Assembly: GCA_934454215.1 (NCBI GenBank)
Contig: CAKSGG010000012.1
Span: 1 to 42,156 of the forward strand
Origin: an uncultured Clostridia bacterium
GTDB taxonomy: Bacteria > Bacillota > Clostridia > UBA1381
DNA: 42,156 nucleotides
Reading direction: 5' to 3'
This document shows, piece after piece, positions 1 through 9,400 of the stretch (positions are counted from its first letter, which is position 1; the number at the start of each line of letters is the position of its first letter). The notes under the pieces are model-generated. The model worked only from the letters and a program-made list of their open reading frames with translations, was not told where the DNA came from and did not search any database. Position numbers and translations under genes: made by a program.

Positions 1-134
1 GTATATTGCTTAAAAATTTAATATTAATGCCATAGGCACTCTTTTTTTGTGCTGTCTGTATAAACTGGGGCACTTCAAAATACAAACCTCTTTTTGTTTT
101 CAGTGTAATTTTTAAGACGTATTCAGAACTTGCC

Positions 135-962
135 TCAGCCGAAATAACTGTTTCGTATTTTCTCCAGATTTTCAAGTCCTCGCTTTCCGCTTATATCATC
201 TGTTTCCTCGGATACTATGACTGCGTCATTTTTATATTCGCAGAGCCTTTTAAATATAAGGTCATAATTTAAGATACCCTCTCCCGCTGTTGTTCTCTTT
301 ATTTTTCCGTTTTCCAAAATGAAATCCTTAGCATGAATAACCGCAATTTTGTCCCCTGTAAGGTCAAATGCTGTATTTATTATATCGTCTTGATGTTTAT
401 AATTATTCTCATTTATATAATTTACCGGGTCAAATATAACACTTACATTCTCTTTTCCTATATCATCTATAAGCCTTTTCATTTTTTGCGGCGTGTTTAT
501 AACAAAGCAGTGAACGCCCTCAATGCCGATGCGTACGCCATACTCTTCGGCATATTCGGCAAGCTCTTTCATTGTTTTTAAAAGATGCAGATAAACCTCC
601 TCGGAATCATTTTCCTCCTCATTTTCCACATTCTTATATACTCCCGTTTCCGTTCCTACGACTATCGGTTTCAGAACGCTTGCATATCTTATTTTTTCCT
701 TAAATTTTTCAATATCTGCCGAAAGCGCCGCTTCATCTGCCGATGATGGATTTATATAACTCCCCAAAACGGCGACCTTCATACCGCCAAGCTCCTCCTT
801 TATTTTTTCGGCATATTCCTCTGAAAACATACCGAACGAAAATCCGTCTATACTTTTCTCGAGCACAAGCTGAAGATAATCAAATCCAAGACTTTGGCAG
901 CGCTGACATATATTTTTAAGTCCCGAAGCCGATACATCATGTCCTCTTATTCCTCTTTTCAC
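135..962 (-). CDS. Sugar phosphate isomerase/epimerase-like TIM-barrel protein
   Basis: This 275-residue cytoplasmic protein has the pattern of the xylose-isomerase-like / AP-endonuclease-2 TIM-barrel superfamily. Likely metal ligands sit on successive strands: E148 in IGIEGVH, D178 in VIFDPVN, H210 in VIHAKD and E252 in VSEE. An AGEG loop follows the His strand. There is no signal peptide. Translation starts at a GTG preceded by GGAGG with a 9-base gap. That ribosome binding site overlaps the stop codon of the upstream rhamnosidase gene, with 4 bases between the two genes, so the genes should be translationally coupled. From this partner an isomerase or epimerase role on a pectin-derived sugar such as L-rhamnose or a uronate is plausible, but the substrate cannot be read from the sequence. 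The family also includes dehydratases and inosose enzymes. Confidence 0.85.
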   Translation of the reverse strand: MKRGIRGHDVSASGLKNICQRCQSLGFDYLQLVLEKSIDGFSFGMFSEEYAEKIKEELGGMKVAVLGSYINPSSADEAALSADIEKFKEKIRYASVLKPIVVGTETGVYKNVENEEENDSEEVYLHLLKTMKELAEYAEEYGVRIGIEGVHCFVINTPQKMKRLIDDIGKENVSVIFDPVNYINENNYKHQDDIINTAFDLTGDKIAVIHAKDFILENGKIKRTTAGEGILNYDLIFKRLCEYKNDAVIVSEETDDISGKRGLENLEKIRNSYFG

Positions 963-966
963 AGCT

Positions 967-2928
967 TTATTCCTCCAAATTCATTTTGAATGTTTTATCT
1001 TTCTCAAGTGCGTATTTTTTGCCGCCGAATACAAGCGTACCGCCGTCCGTTTCCGTTCTTACTTCAAGTCTGTCCTTTGATAAATACACGTACACGCTAC
1101 CCTCTCCCGCCGGAACGGTTCCCTCTATAAATTCAAATCCGCCGCAGTTTGGAGTTACCTCAAATGTTTCATATCCCGGCTTTGTCGGACGAACTCCCAA
1201 ATAGTATTTTCCGAGAAGATATATCGGGCTTGCTCCCCATGCGTGGCAAAGCGATTTTCCGTATTTATTTCCATACATCGAATAACATTCGGGCGCAGCT
1301 ATATTCGGGTCAAATTCCTCCCAGACGGTTGTTGCTCCCATATCAAGCATTCCCTTCCAATATGACGCAAGCATATCCTCTATATAATCAAGTTTTCCGA
1401 GCTTTCCCATAACATCAAGCTCATAGCCTTCAAAATACGGAGTTGTTATTTTAGTTATATTCTCATTTAAAATAACATTTTTTGTAATGCTCTCTTTTTG
1501 GAAACCGTCCGCAATATCATACATTACCGCAAATATATTTGCATGACGCGTAACATTTCTTTTTCCCGATTCAAAGCTGTCGATAAACGCTCCCTTTTCA
1601 CTGTCCCAAAAAAACTCATTCGTCTTTGAGATAAGTGCATCCGCCTTTTCAAGGTAACAAGAGCCGTCCTCTCCTATCACATCTGCAATCCTCGAAAGTG
1701 CCCTGTTTGCCTCAATATAGAGCATCTGCTCCGCCGCCGCTGCACCGGTTTTATCTATATCCGACCAGTCAATAAATATCCAGTCGTTATATTTACCGAT
1801 TAAAAATCCGTTTTCATCTTCACGGGTTTTCACAAAATCCATCAGCGATATAACTCTCGGATATATAAATCTTAAAAATTCCGCATCCTTGTATGTGAAA
1901 TAATATTCCCAAACACTTATTATCCAGTAAAGACTGTAATCTGTTATTGTATTTATATGCTCCATAACAGGGTCTTTTCCTCTCATTCCTATAATGGAGC
2001 GGCGCACTATGTCATTGTCGTGGAACAGATAATTGTTAAACTTATAGCTTTGATATGTGTCTCCCGACCACAGCCATCTGTCACGCTTTACAGCCTCCGT
2101 GAACACCTCTCTTACATTCAAATGAAGAGTATATGCGCACATATTCCATATATCATTTACATATTCTTTATCACATTTAAAACTGCCCCTATATTCAAGC
2201 GGAATATATTCTAAGTCTGCCTCACACGAAACAGCCGTATTGCACGGAACATATATGTACCTGAATGCACGCTGACGCAGCTTATATGAGGTACTTCCGC
2301 TCACGTCCTCAAAAACAAGCGAATTTTCCACATCTAACGCCTCTTCCATAGACTCTCCGTAGCTTATATGGAGCGTTTCGCTGCTTTTTGCATTATTCAC
2401 ATACAAAAATCCGAAAATTTCCTTTCCGAAGTCAAAAAGAGTACCTTTTTCATAATCGGTTTTTGAAACAGGCGTTATTCTCTTATATGAGAAAATAAAG
2501 CTTTCAGGATTTTTTTCAGGCTCGGTGTAGCGGTCGGAAAATCCGACATTTATCTTTTTTCCGTTTTTCTCAACAGTGTACCAGTTTCCGTCAGTTCCGC
2601 ATATATCGCTTTCTATATATGCAGCGGGAAGTCCCGAAAGATTGGTAACGGAAATCTGCATTTTATGCTTTCCCCGTAAAACGCTTATTTTCTCCCCCGA
2701 CCTGTATCTCTTTCCGTCTATAATTATATATCCGATTCCGTTTAAAACAAGCCGTACATATCCGTCACTTTTCGTTTCCGTTTCATTGTAAAAAACAACA
2801 TTCACATCAGGTGCGGAAAGTTTCCAAAAGCACGGGTAATCCGCACCGAACTCCTGCCTCCTTGAGTTTACGAGATTTGAATGAAAAATCTCAAAATCTC
2901 CGTAATTCCATATCCAACAGCTTTTCAT
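967..2928 (-). CDS. Alpha-L-rhamnosidase, GH78 family, intracellular
   Basis: The 653-residue protein should remove terminal alpha-L-rhamnose from imported rhamnogalacturonan fragments. Residues 1-245 are beta-rich accessory domains, residues about 250-590 are the (alpha/alpha)6 barrel, and the C-terminus is a small beta-sandwich. The GH78 active-site signature is visible as TEAVKRDRWLWSGD (277-290), where the acidic residues correspond to the general-acid region, and as ATTVWEE (532-538), where the Glu after Trp is the likely catalytic base. No signal peptide is present, so it acts in the cytoplasm. The start has an AGGA ribosome binding site. It is the first gene of a two-gene unit with the isomerase and has its own TTGACA-17-TACAAT promoter. 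An unusual feature is its length, shorter than multi-domain GH78 enzymes of about 900 residues. A GH106 or amylo-glucosidase identity is much less likely. Confidence 0.88.
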   Translation of the reverse strand: MKSCWIWNYGDFEIFHSNLVNSRRQEFGADYPCFWKLSAPDVNVVFYNETETKSDGYVRLVLNGIGYIIIDGKRYRSGEKISVLRGKHKMQISVTNLSGLPAAYIESDICGTDGNWYTVEKNGKKINVGFSDRYTEPEKNPESFIFSYKRITPVSKTDYEKGTLFDFGKEIFGFLYVNNAKSSETLHISYGESMEEALDVENSLVFEDVSGSTSYKLRQRAFRYIYVPCNTAVSCEADLEYIPLEYRGSFKCDKEYVNDIWNMCAYTLHLNVREVFTEAVKRDRWLWSGDTYQSYKFNNYLFHDNDIVRRSIIGMRGKDPVMEHINTITDYSLYWIISVWEYYFTYKDAEFLRFIYPRVISLMDFVKTREDENGFLIGKYNDWIFIDWSDIDKTGAAAAEQMLYIEANRALSRIADVIGEDGSCYLEKADALISKTNEFFWDSEKGAFIDSFESGKRNVTRHANIFAVMYDIADGFQKESITKNVILNENITKITTPYFEGYELDVMGKLGKLDYIEDMLASYWKGMLDMGATTVWEEFDPNIAAPECYSMYGNKYGKSLCHAWGASPIYLLGKYYLGVRPTKPGYETFEVTPNCGGFEFIEGTVPAGEGSVYVYLSKDRLEVRTETDGGTLVFGGKKYALEKDKTFKMNLEE

Positions 2929-2988
2929 AACAGTTTCATTCCTTTCAAAAATAATACAGTATAATCCTAAATTTCAATTTAATATATA

Positions 2989-3057
2989 AAAGCAGCCGCA
3001 CAATTTATTGTACCATTTTTCAAAATGGTTGTCAACATAATTTGTGCAGCTTGCTTT
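2989..3057 (-). terminator. Imperfect palindrome after the CE12 operon, enclosing the GH78 promoter
   Basis: Two long arms, about AAAGCAGCCGCACAA and its near-complement TTTGTGCAGCTTGCTTT, flank this 69-base interval with one bulge and one wobble pair. In minus-strand RNA the stem is followed by TTTTATATATT, so it can act as a weak intrinsic terminator 10 bases after the upstream esterase stop codon. It also encloses a complete promoter, so it may be an operator or attenuator rather than a plain terminator. Confidence 0.5.
3007..3035 (-). promoter_or_regulatory. SigA-type promoter for GH78-isomerase, with a palindrome in the spacer
   Basis: On the minus strand, TTGACA (3030-3035) and TACAAT (3007-3012) are separated by exactly 17 bases. 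The spacer and the first base of the -10 box form a near-perfect palindrome, ACCATTTT-TC-AAAATGGT (3012-3029), in the position expected for a repressor operator. The rhamnosidase start lies about 80 bases downstream. Confidence 0.75.
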
Positions 3058-3066
3058 AATACTATG

Positions 3067-6000
3067 TTATTTTACCTTTATCGGCAAAAGCATAGATGAA
3101 AATTCATTTGTTATAAGCTCAGCCATTTTTTCTGCTCCCGCTCTTGTAAAATGCGAGCAGTCGCTTACATAATATGTTCCAAGCTCATCTCTTGTCATGC
3201 CGTTAAAAAACTCATTTGCACGTTTTCTTAAATCTACGCATATAACGCCTTCGCTGTCGGCTACGGCTTTCATTGCGTCAGCATATGCCTGAAGTGCGTC
3301 CTCATTTTTGAACACATCGCTGTCATCTGTTCTAAGTCTCGGAACAGGCGTTACAAATACCGGCACTCCGCCTCTGTTTCTTATAAGCTCCGTATACTCC
3401 TTGAGATATTCTCTGTATGAATACTCAGCCGCATTTTCCGCCTCGTTGGCATAGCTGTCTGTATTTGAACCTTCCATCACAGCCTGGTCGGTTGATTTTT
3501 TCTGGTCATTGTGACCGAACTGAATGAGAACATATTCACCCTTTTGAAGGTCGCCGAGAACAGTATCAAGTCTTCCCTCATTTATAAAGCTTCTTGTACT
3601 TCTGCCGCTTATTGCATAATTTTTAACAGCCGTATCGGCAAGAAAATCTCCTATAACCTGTCCCCAGCCGCTTCTTGTTTCGGAATTTTCAGCATATGTT
3701 TCCACCGTTGAATCTCCTGCTATTCTGACAGACGTTACCGTATCGTCGGACGACAGCATATCGCAAAGAGGTACGATTTTATCCATTCCGCTCCACAGCA
3801 TTGCCTTTACGGTATAACTGCCTTCGGACGGAATATCCATTCCGCTGACCGTGACCAGTTTCTCTCCCTTTGCCGCATTTGAAATTACCGCCTTTTGGAG
3901 TGCAAGCCCGTTTTCGGAATCCTTTTTATAAAGCGCTGTAATAAGCACTGCGTCGGTATCAGAGTTATTTGTATAACGAACTCCAGAAACGCTTCCGCCT
4001 GACGGTATTCCGTAAACCTCGTTTCCGTTCAAATCCTTATATATAATTCCGTCAAGCGAATATTTACGAAGTCCCGCAATTACTACGTCAAATTCCTTTT
4101 CCTTTGTTTTATCTCCGCTTGTAAGCACTGCGGTAAGCTTGGCTTTTACATCTTCTCCCACAGGATTTGTTATTTTACCGATATATGCCGTATTATCGCT
4201 GTTTGCGGAAATAGTTATAAGTTCACTGTCTGATGACCATGTAATATTGCTTCCCGCAGTTCCCTTCATCGGAAGGTCTATTGTATACATAAGATTGTCC
4301 GTATGAGTAAGATTAAGCGTATTGAAGTCCGCTTCCACTATTTCGTCATCGTTATATGTTCTTGTTCCGACATAAATATCATCTATATACATTGTGCCGA
4401 GATTAGGCATATTTCTTGTCTGTGAAATTGCAGCCATGTTTACGTTTCTTGTCTGAGAGAAATTCAAAAATGCTTCTCCCCAGTTCAGCTTTTCCGTATT
4501 AATTTTCGTTCCGTTTACGTAAAAATCATAATTTCTGTTTGTTACATCGGTTATAATATCAAATCTTGCAAATTCATCTGTAAAATCTCCGATTACATCA
4601 TATGTAACTCCGCCAAGCTGTATTTTTGCCTTGTCGTTTCCTGTCGATAAAATAATAACATTTATATAAGACCTTCCGCCCGCAGCTCCAAGCTCAAGCT
4701 TTGTATATTGTTCTCCCGAATAAAATTTCATTTTGCTGCTGAAAACAAGCACCCCGTTTTTAACATCACCGAATGACGTAAATATTTCAGGATTTGTTCC
4801 GTCATAGGATACTGCCGCATTTTTAGTCCATTCAAGAGCATTATCATCTTCATTCAAAGGATTTTTTGAAACAGTAAGGTCGGTAAGGCTTGTTATTCCC
4901 TCCGTAAGTGTTCCTCTGTAATCATAATATCCGATATTCTGAGATTTTGCGGTATCTGTCATTTTACGGTAGTCTTCACCGCTCGGCTTTTCCTTGGATA
5001 CAAGAGGCGTTCCGTTTTCAAGACTGTTAAAATCATTATAAAACACCTTTGTATATTCTCCGCTTGTTATCGGATTGCTTGCCGAAGCCTTGTCGGGTAT
5101 GCCGATAAACAAATCGTCTATATACATATTGCCTGTAAAGCCGGTATCTTTATTTGCATATATTCCCATAAGATTTACATTTCTGTTTAGGTTTTTATCT
5201 CCGTAATCTAAATCTTCAAGAATTTTAGTCCCGTTAAGATACACATCAAATGTTCTTGCGTCCGCATCACAAAGCATATCTATTCTTCCGAAACGCGAAA
5301 CAAAGTCGCAGTCAAATGTACCGAGTGTGCTGTTTCCTCTTACGAGAGTTACCTTTGCGGCATTTTGTGTATCTCCCTTTGTAACGTTTGATATTCTTAT
5401 TACATTTGAATTACCGTATCCCGTGTTTCCCGTGTATAAATATACATCTTTTCCGCCTTCATTTTCAAATTTCAGCTTTGCGCTTACAACGAGCTTTCCT
5501 GTTTTTATTTCAGAAAATTCTCTTCGGATATGTGTTTCGCTTCCGTTTTGGGTTCTGTTCCACACAAGATACTTGTTTTGATTTTTTTCAGCCACGGTAA
5601 AGCTGCTGCTTTTATCATCATTATTTAAAAACAATGTACCGTCCTCAGCATATGCGCTTTCGGCATTATAGCTCTCAAAGGTTTGTTTGTATACCTTTTT
5701 CCATGACGCATTTTTTGAAAAATCATTTTTATACCTGTACATTCCGGCATACATATCGTCTATAAGATATGTTCCGACCGAAGCATACTGAGTATTCTGA
5801 CGAACGGATACTCCGACTATTCCCCTCTCCCAATACTTATCTTCTACAGTACTTTTAAGCGGTTCATCATTAATTTTTACCTTATTTATATAAATATCAT
5901 ATGTTTTTGAGTCTATATCAAACAAAACATCAAGTGTTCCGAAGTTATTTATAAAATCTCCCGAAATGTTTATTCCCGCTATAGTAATTGAATTTGCGCC

Positions 6001-6411
6001 GCAGGCTGTTATATTAAGCATAACAAATTTAATCCAGTCATTTCTTATTTCATAAACAAGCTGGGGTGCACCCTCCGACAGTTTAAACTTCATTCCCGCC
6101 GCCATTGTTCCGCTTAAGGTTTTTCCTATCGGCATAAGTAGCTGTGCCAAATTTGCTCCGGAAGTATATTTATCTTTATTTTCAATTTTTGCACATTTGT
6201 TATCCGTATCTACGCTAATCTCTGCATTAGCTGTGTCATTTGTTATCTCAAAGCCGCTCTCATCTATTGAGCTTATATCATTAAAATCCTCATAGAAAAT
6301 GCTGTCATAATTCGCCTCATTAAATCCATCCGCAGACGCATTTACAGGTACGAAAGCCGAAGCTGTCAATGCAAATGCCAGCACTGCCGATAATAATTTT
6401 TTAAATTTCAT
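3067..6411 (-). CDS. Secreted modular rhamnogalacturonan acetylesterase, CE12-like SGNH
   Basis: This roughly 1114-residue exported enzyme should remove acetyl groups from rhamnogalacturonan or pectin. From the chosen ATG there is a clear signal peptide ending near NASA, three LamG-like beta-sandwich modules (about 35-225, 238-440 and 450-685), one Ig-like domain (690-780), a small beta module (783-885) and a C-terminal SGNH hydrolase (895-1110). The catalytic blocks are GDST (Ser 901), GRSTRSF, FGHND (Asn 968) and DCSH (Asp 1084, His 1087), as in CE12 esterases such as YesT. The ORF extends 20 codons further upstream, but only this ATG has an AGGAG site (12 bases away) followed directly by a signal peptide. 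It is the last gene of the long operon, next to a second CE12 gene. It has no SLH or sortase motif, so it is probably released or held by carbohydrate binding. Confidence 0.87.
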   Translation of the reverse strand: MKFKKLLSAVLAFALTASAFVPVNASADGFNEANYDSIFYEDFNDISSIDESGFEITNDTANAEISVDTDNKCAKIENKDKYTSGANLAQLLMPIGKTLSGTMAAGMKFKLSEGAPQLVYEIRNDWIKFVMLNITACGANSITIAGINISGDFINNFGTLDVLFDIDSKTYDIYINKVKINDEPLKSTVEDKYWERGIVGVSVRQNTQYASVGTYLIDDMYAGMYRYKNDFSKNASWKKVYKQTFESYNAESAYAEDGTLFLNNDDKSSSFTVAEKNQNKYLVWNRTQNGSETHIRREFSEIKTGKLVVSAKLKFENEGGKDVYLYTGNTGYGNSNVIRISNVTKGDTQNAAKVTLVRGNSTLGTFDCDFVSRFGRIDMLCDADARTFDVYLNGTKILEDLDYGDKNLNRNVNLMGIYANKDTGFTGNMYIDDLFIGIPDKASASNPITSGEYTKVFYNDFNSLENGTPLVSKEKPSGEDYRKMTDTAKSQNIGYYDYRGTLTEGITSLTDLTVSKNPLNEDDNALEWTKNAAVSYDGTNPEIFTSFGDVKNGVLVFSSKMKFYSGEQYTKLELGAAGGRSYINVIILSTGNDKAKIQLGGVTYDVIGDFTDEFARFDIITDVTNRNYDFYVNGTKINTEKLNWGEAFLNFSQTRNVNMAAISQTRNMPNLGTMYIDDIYVGTRTYNDDEIVEADFNTLNLTHTDNLMYTIDLPMKGTAGSNITWSSDSELITISANSDNTAYIGKITNPVGEDVKAKLTAVLTSGDKTKEKEFDVVIAGLRKYSLDGIIYKDLNGNEVYGIPSGGSVSGVRYTNNSDTDAVLITALYKKDSENGLALQKAVISNAAKGEKLVTVSGMDIPSEGSYTVKAMLWSGMDKIVPLCDMLSSDDTVTSVRIAGDSTVETYAENSETRSGWGQVIGDFLADTAVKNYAISGRSTRSFINEGRLDTVLGDLQKGEYVLIQFGHNDQKKSTDQAVMEGSNTDSYANEAENAAEYSYREYLKEYTELIRNRGGVPVFVTPVPRLRTDDSDVFKNEDALQAYADAMKAVADSEGVICVDLRKRANEFFNGMTRDELGTYYVSDCSHFTRAGAEKMAELITNEFSSMLLPIKVK

Positions 6412-6483
6412 AATTGTTTTTTTCTCCTTTCTATATCCGAAATCGGGAGCAAGAAATAAATCATTAATCAATTCCCGACTCTA

Positions 6484-9400
6484 TTATTTGTTAAGATACT
6501 TTGCCAAATCACAGCCGACATTCTTAAGCAGCTCTGCCGTTACATCTGCAACATGGTTTGCGCCTTTCACACTGAGGTGCGTAAAATCATAGCCGTTGTC
6601 TTTAATTCCTGTGTTTACGTGATTTGCTCTTTGAGCTTCGGTTATATAGCCCTGCTCAACAAGCTTATAGAGAAAATAATTCTCTCTTACCGCCTCAGCA
6701 TCGTTTATATTTGTAAATTCATCATAGAGATAACCGTTCACGTCAAGAAACGGTACATTTTCCTCCGCAGCAATCTTTTTCACGCTATCCGCCCTGTCTC
6801 CGAATGTTTTTGTTATCGGAGATGAATAAGGGCAAACTATAGGACTGGCAAATATGGGGTTGGCGCCCTTTTCTCTTATAAGAGCCGCAAATCTTCTGTA
6901 GTTTTCCTCAAACTGTTCTATGGTGGTATATCTGTCCTTAACCGCTCCGCTGTCATTAATTCCGAGAGAAACCAAAACATAATCGCCCGGCTTTATCTCA
7001 TTTTCAAATGTACCCCAATATACGGGGTCATCTGTATTATCAAGATATGTCCTCGTGGACCTTCCTCCCTTAGCCTTGTTTTTCACGGTTACATAGCTGT
7101 TAAAGCGTGTTCCTATAACCTGCCCCCAGCCTGTCTGAGGATATGCCTCCTCTCCGTAGTATGAGGCAATTGAATCTCCTACTATAAATAAGCTTGTCTC
7201 CGGCATATTGCTTGTAAATATATTGCAAAGAGGAAGTAAATTTTCACCCCATATCATAACACGCACTTCGGCATTTTCTATATTTTCGGGCAGACTAATC
7301 GGTTTCTCCAGCGCAACCTCAGAAATATTTTTAAGCGGAAGCTCCTCCAAGGTCTGCACCGATACCTCGGAAAGTCTGTTGTTTTCATAAAGCGCCGTTA
7401 TAAGAGACGGTTTATTGCTTGTATTTATATATCTTCCTATTCTTACGGCTGTTACAGTTCCGCCGCCCGTTAAAATATTTCCGTTTTCTTCCCCGCTTAA
7501 AACATTTATTCCTCTTATATCATACTCATCACGTGCCAAAACCTTTACGCTGAACTCTCTTACGGCAGTTTCGCTGCCCTTTGTGACGGTCGCCGTTAAA
7601 ACAGCCGTTTTATCTTCCTTTGAGAATGTTACAACACCGCTGTCCGATATTACGCTTGAATCATTAGATGACCATGAAACCGACGTTCCCTCTTCTCCGT
7701 TTAACGGAAGAGTAATGTCGCCCGTTAATTCAGACGGCACCGTAAGCTTGGACGCCGCATATTTTACAGCCTCAGAATCTGTCATTGCTATTTTTTTAAT
7801 GCTGAAATCATCAACGTACCACTCTGAGCTGTAGCTTGCGCCCGAATCCTGCGTTCTTACGCTTAAAAATCCGACATCTGTAATAAGATTTGTATTACCC
7901 TTATATGTTCCGCTCTGCGATTTATCACCGAAGAAAATTGTATATTCCTTTGCGTCGGTATCTATTACGATTGATATATCATACCAGCGCTTTGCTGCTG
8001 CCGCACCAACAACCATTTCTCCCACATTTCCGTCAATCAGTGATATTATTCCTCTCTTTGCGCTGAATATCAAAAGGTTATTTTCCGAAAAACTGTCCGA
8101 AGCAAGCCCTTTTATGTACATTCCAAACTGCTGATTCTCCACATTATTGAACATAACTCTCGCAGATAACTGAACCTTGCCCGTGCTTATACTTTCTTCT
8201 CCAAGAGAATAAAGCGCATAATCTCCCGCAGACGGACCTGTTTGATTTTCTATTTCCGTACCGTCCTTTGTATACCATTTATCATTCTTTTTCGTTATAA
8301 ATCTCTCTACCTTTAAAACATGATCATCTCTGTTTACAGGCTCTGCGTCAACAGTATAATTCACTCCGCTGTTTGTACTGTTCTTTGTCCAGCCGTATGA
8401 GTTTTCTATGCTGTCACCGTCAAAATATCCCTCAAAATCGTTGTAGTAAAGGCTTTGTCCGTTTGCCGGCACATTCACTCTGAAGCTTTTTACCGCTCCG
8501 TTTTCATCTGCCGCTGTAAGTGTTACGCACTTATCATACGGCAATATGTTTACCGTACCGTCTTTTGAAATTACGCTTTCATCTGACGACGACCATACAA
8601 CGTTTACCGTTTCTCCGTTAATATCATACGTATCCGAAAGATTAAGCTTTTTGGTTACAAAGGCTTTATTCTGACCGTTTAAAATCATATCATATGTTAT
8701 GGGAAGTGTTTTTACTCCCACATAGAAGTTATCTATATATACACAGCCTGCCGACGCATACTCGGAGTTTTGGCGTATGCCTGCGCCGACAATTCCCCTG
8801 CCTATATAACTTTCGGAATATGTAAGCTTATCCGTATTGATTTTTTCACCGTCCGCATATATGTCATACTCTCCTGTTTTCGGCGATATAACAGTTTCTA
8901 TGCAAACATAATTATTTTTTATATCCTTATTTACCGTAAATCCCGCTGCCTTAAACGATTTATCCGACACTTCCGAAATGTTTATCGTAATAAATTTGTT
9001 TCCTTTTACAGGGTCTCCTATCTCCAGATTAAGCTGAGGATACGAAACAGGTATTTTTATGCTGCTGCTGAATAAAACCTCTCCGCCTGTTATTGCGTCA
9101 AATGACGCATAGGTTGACGACGAACCTGACGCAGCTCCGCTTTTATTAATACAAAGAGCGTTTGTTTCATCATCTGCTACGGTATATGATACATTATCAA
9201 CCGAAGTATAGTTTCCGAATATCTGATTTGACGAATATCCGATACCGTCAATATTTTTCCAGTTATATCCGCTTTCAAGCGTTTCAAAATCCTGGTCTAT
9301 TACGGCTTCATATTCGCCGCCTCTGCTCTTGGATATGTATTTTTCCGATACCGGTACTCCGACATATATCTCGTCTGCAAGATATGTGCCGGCATCTGTG

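Noticed and set aside
1..175. Minus-strand frame open from a TTG at 175 to the left edge (about 58 codons), overlapping the end of the isomerase gene
   Set aside because: The only start is a TTG with GAGG just 2 bases away, it overlaps a well-supported gene by about 40 bases, and it runs off the window. It could be a real downstream gene fragment, but the sequence here does not decide it. Otherwise 1-134 shows only a small TGCC-ATA-GGCA hairpin followed by a plus-strand T-run.
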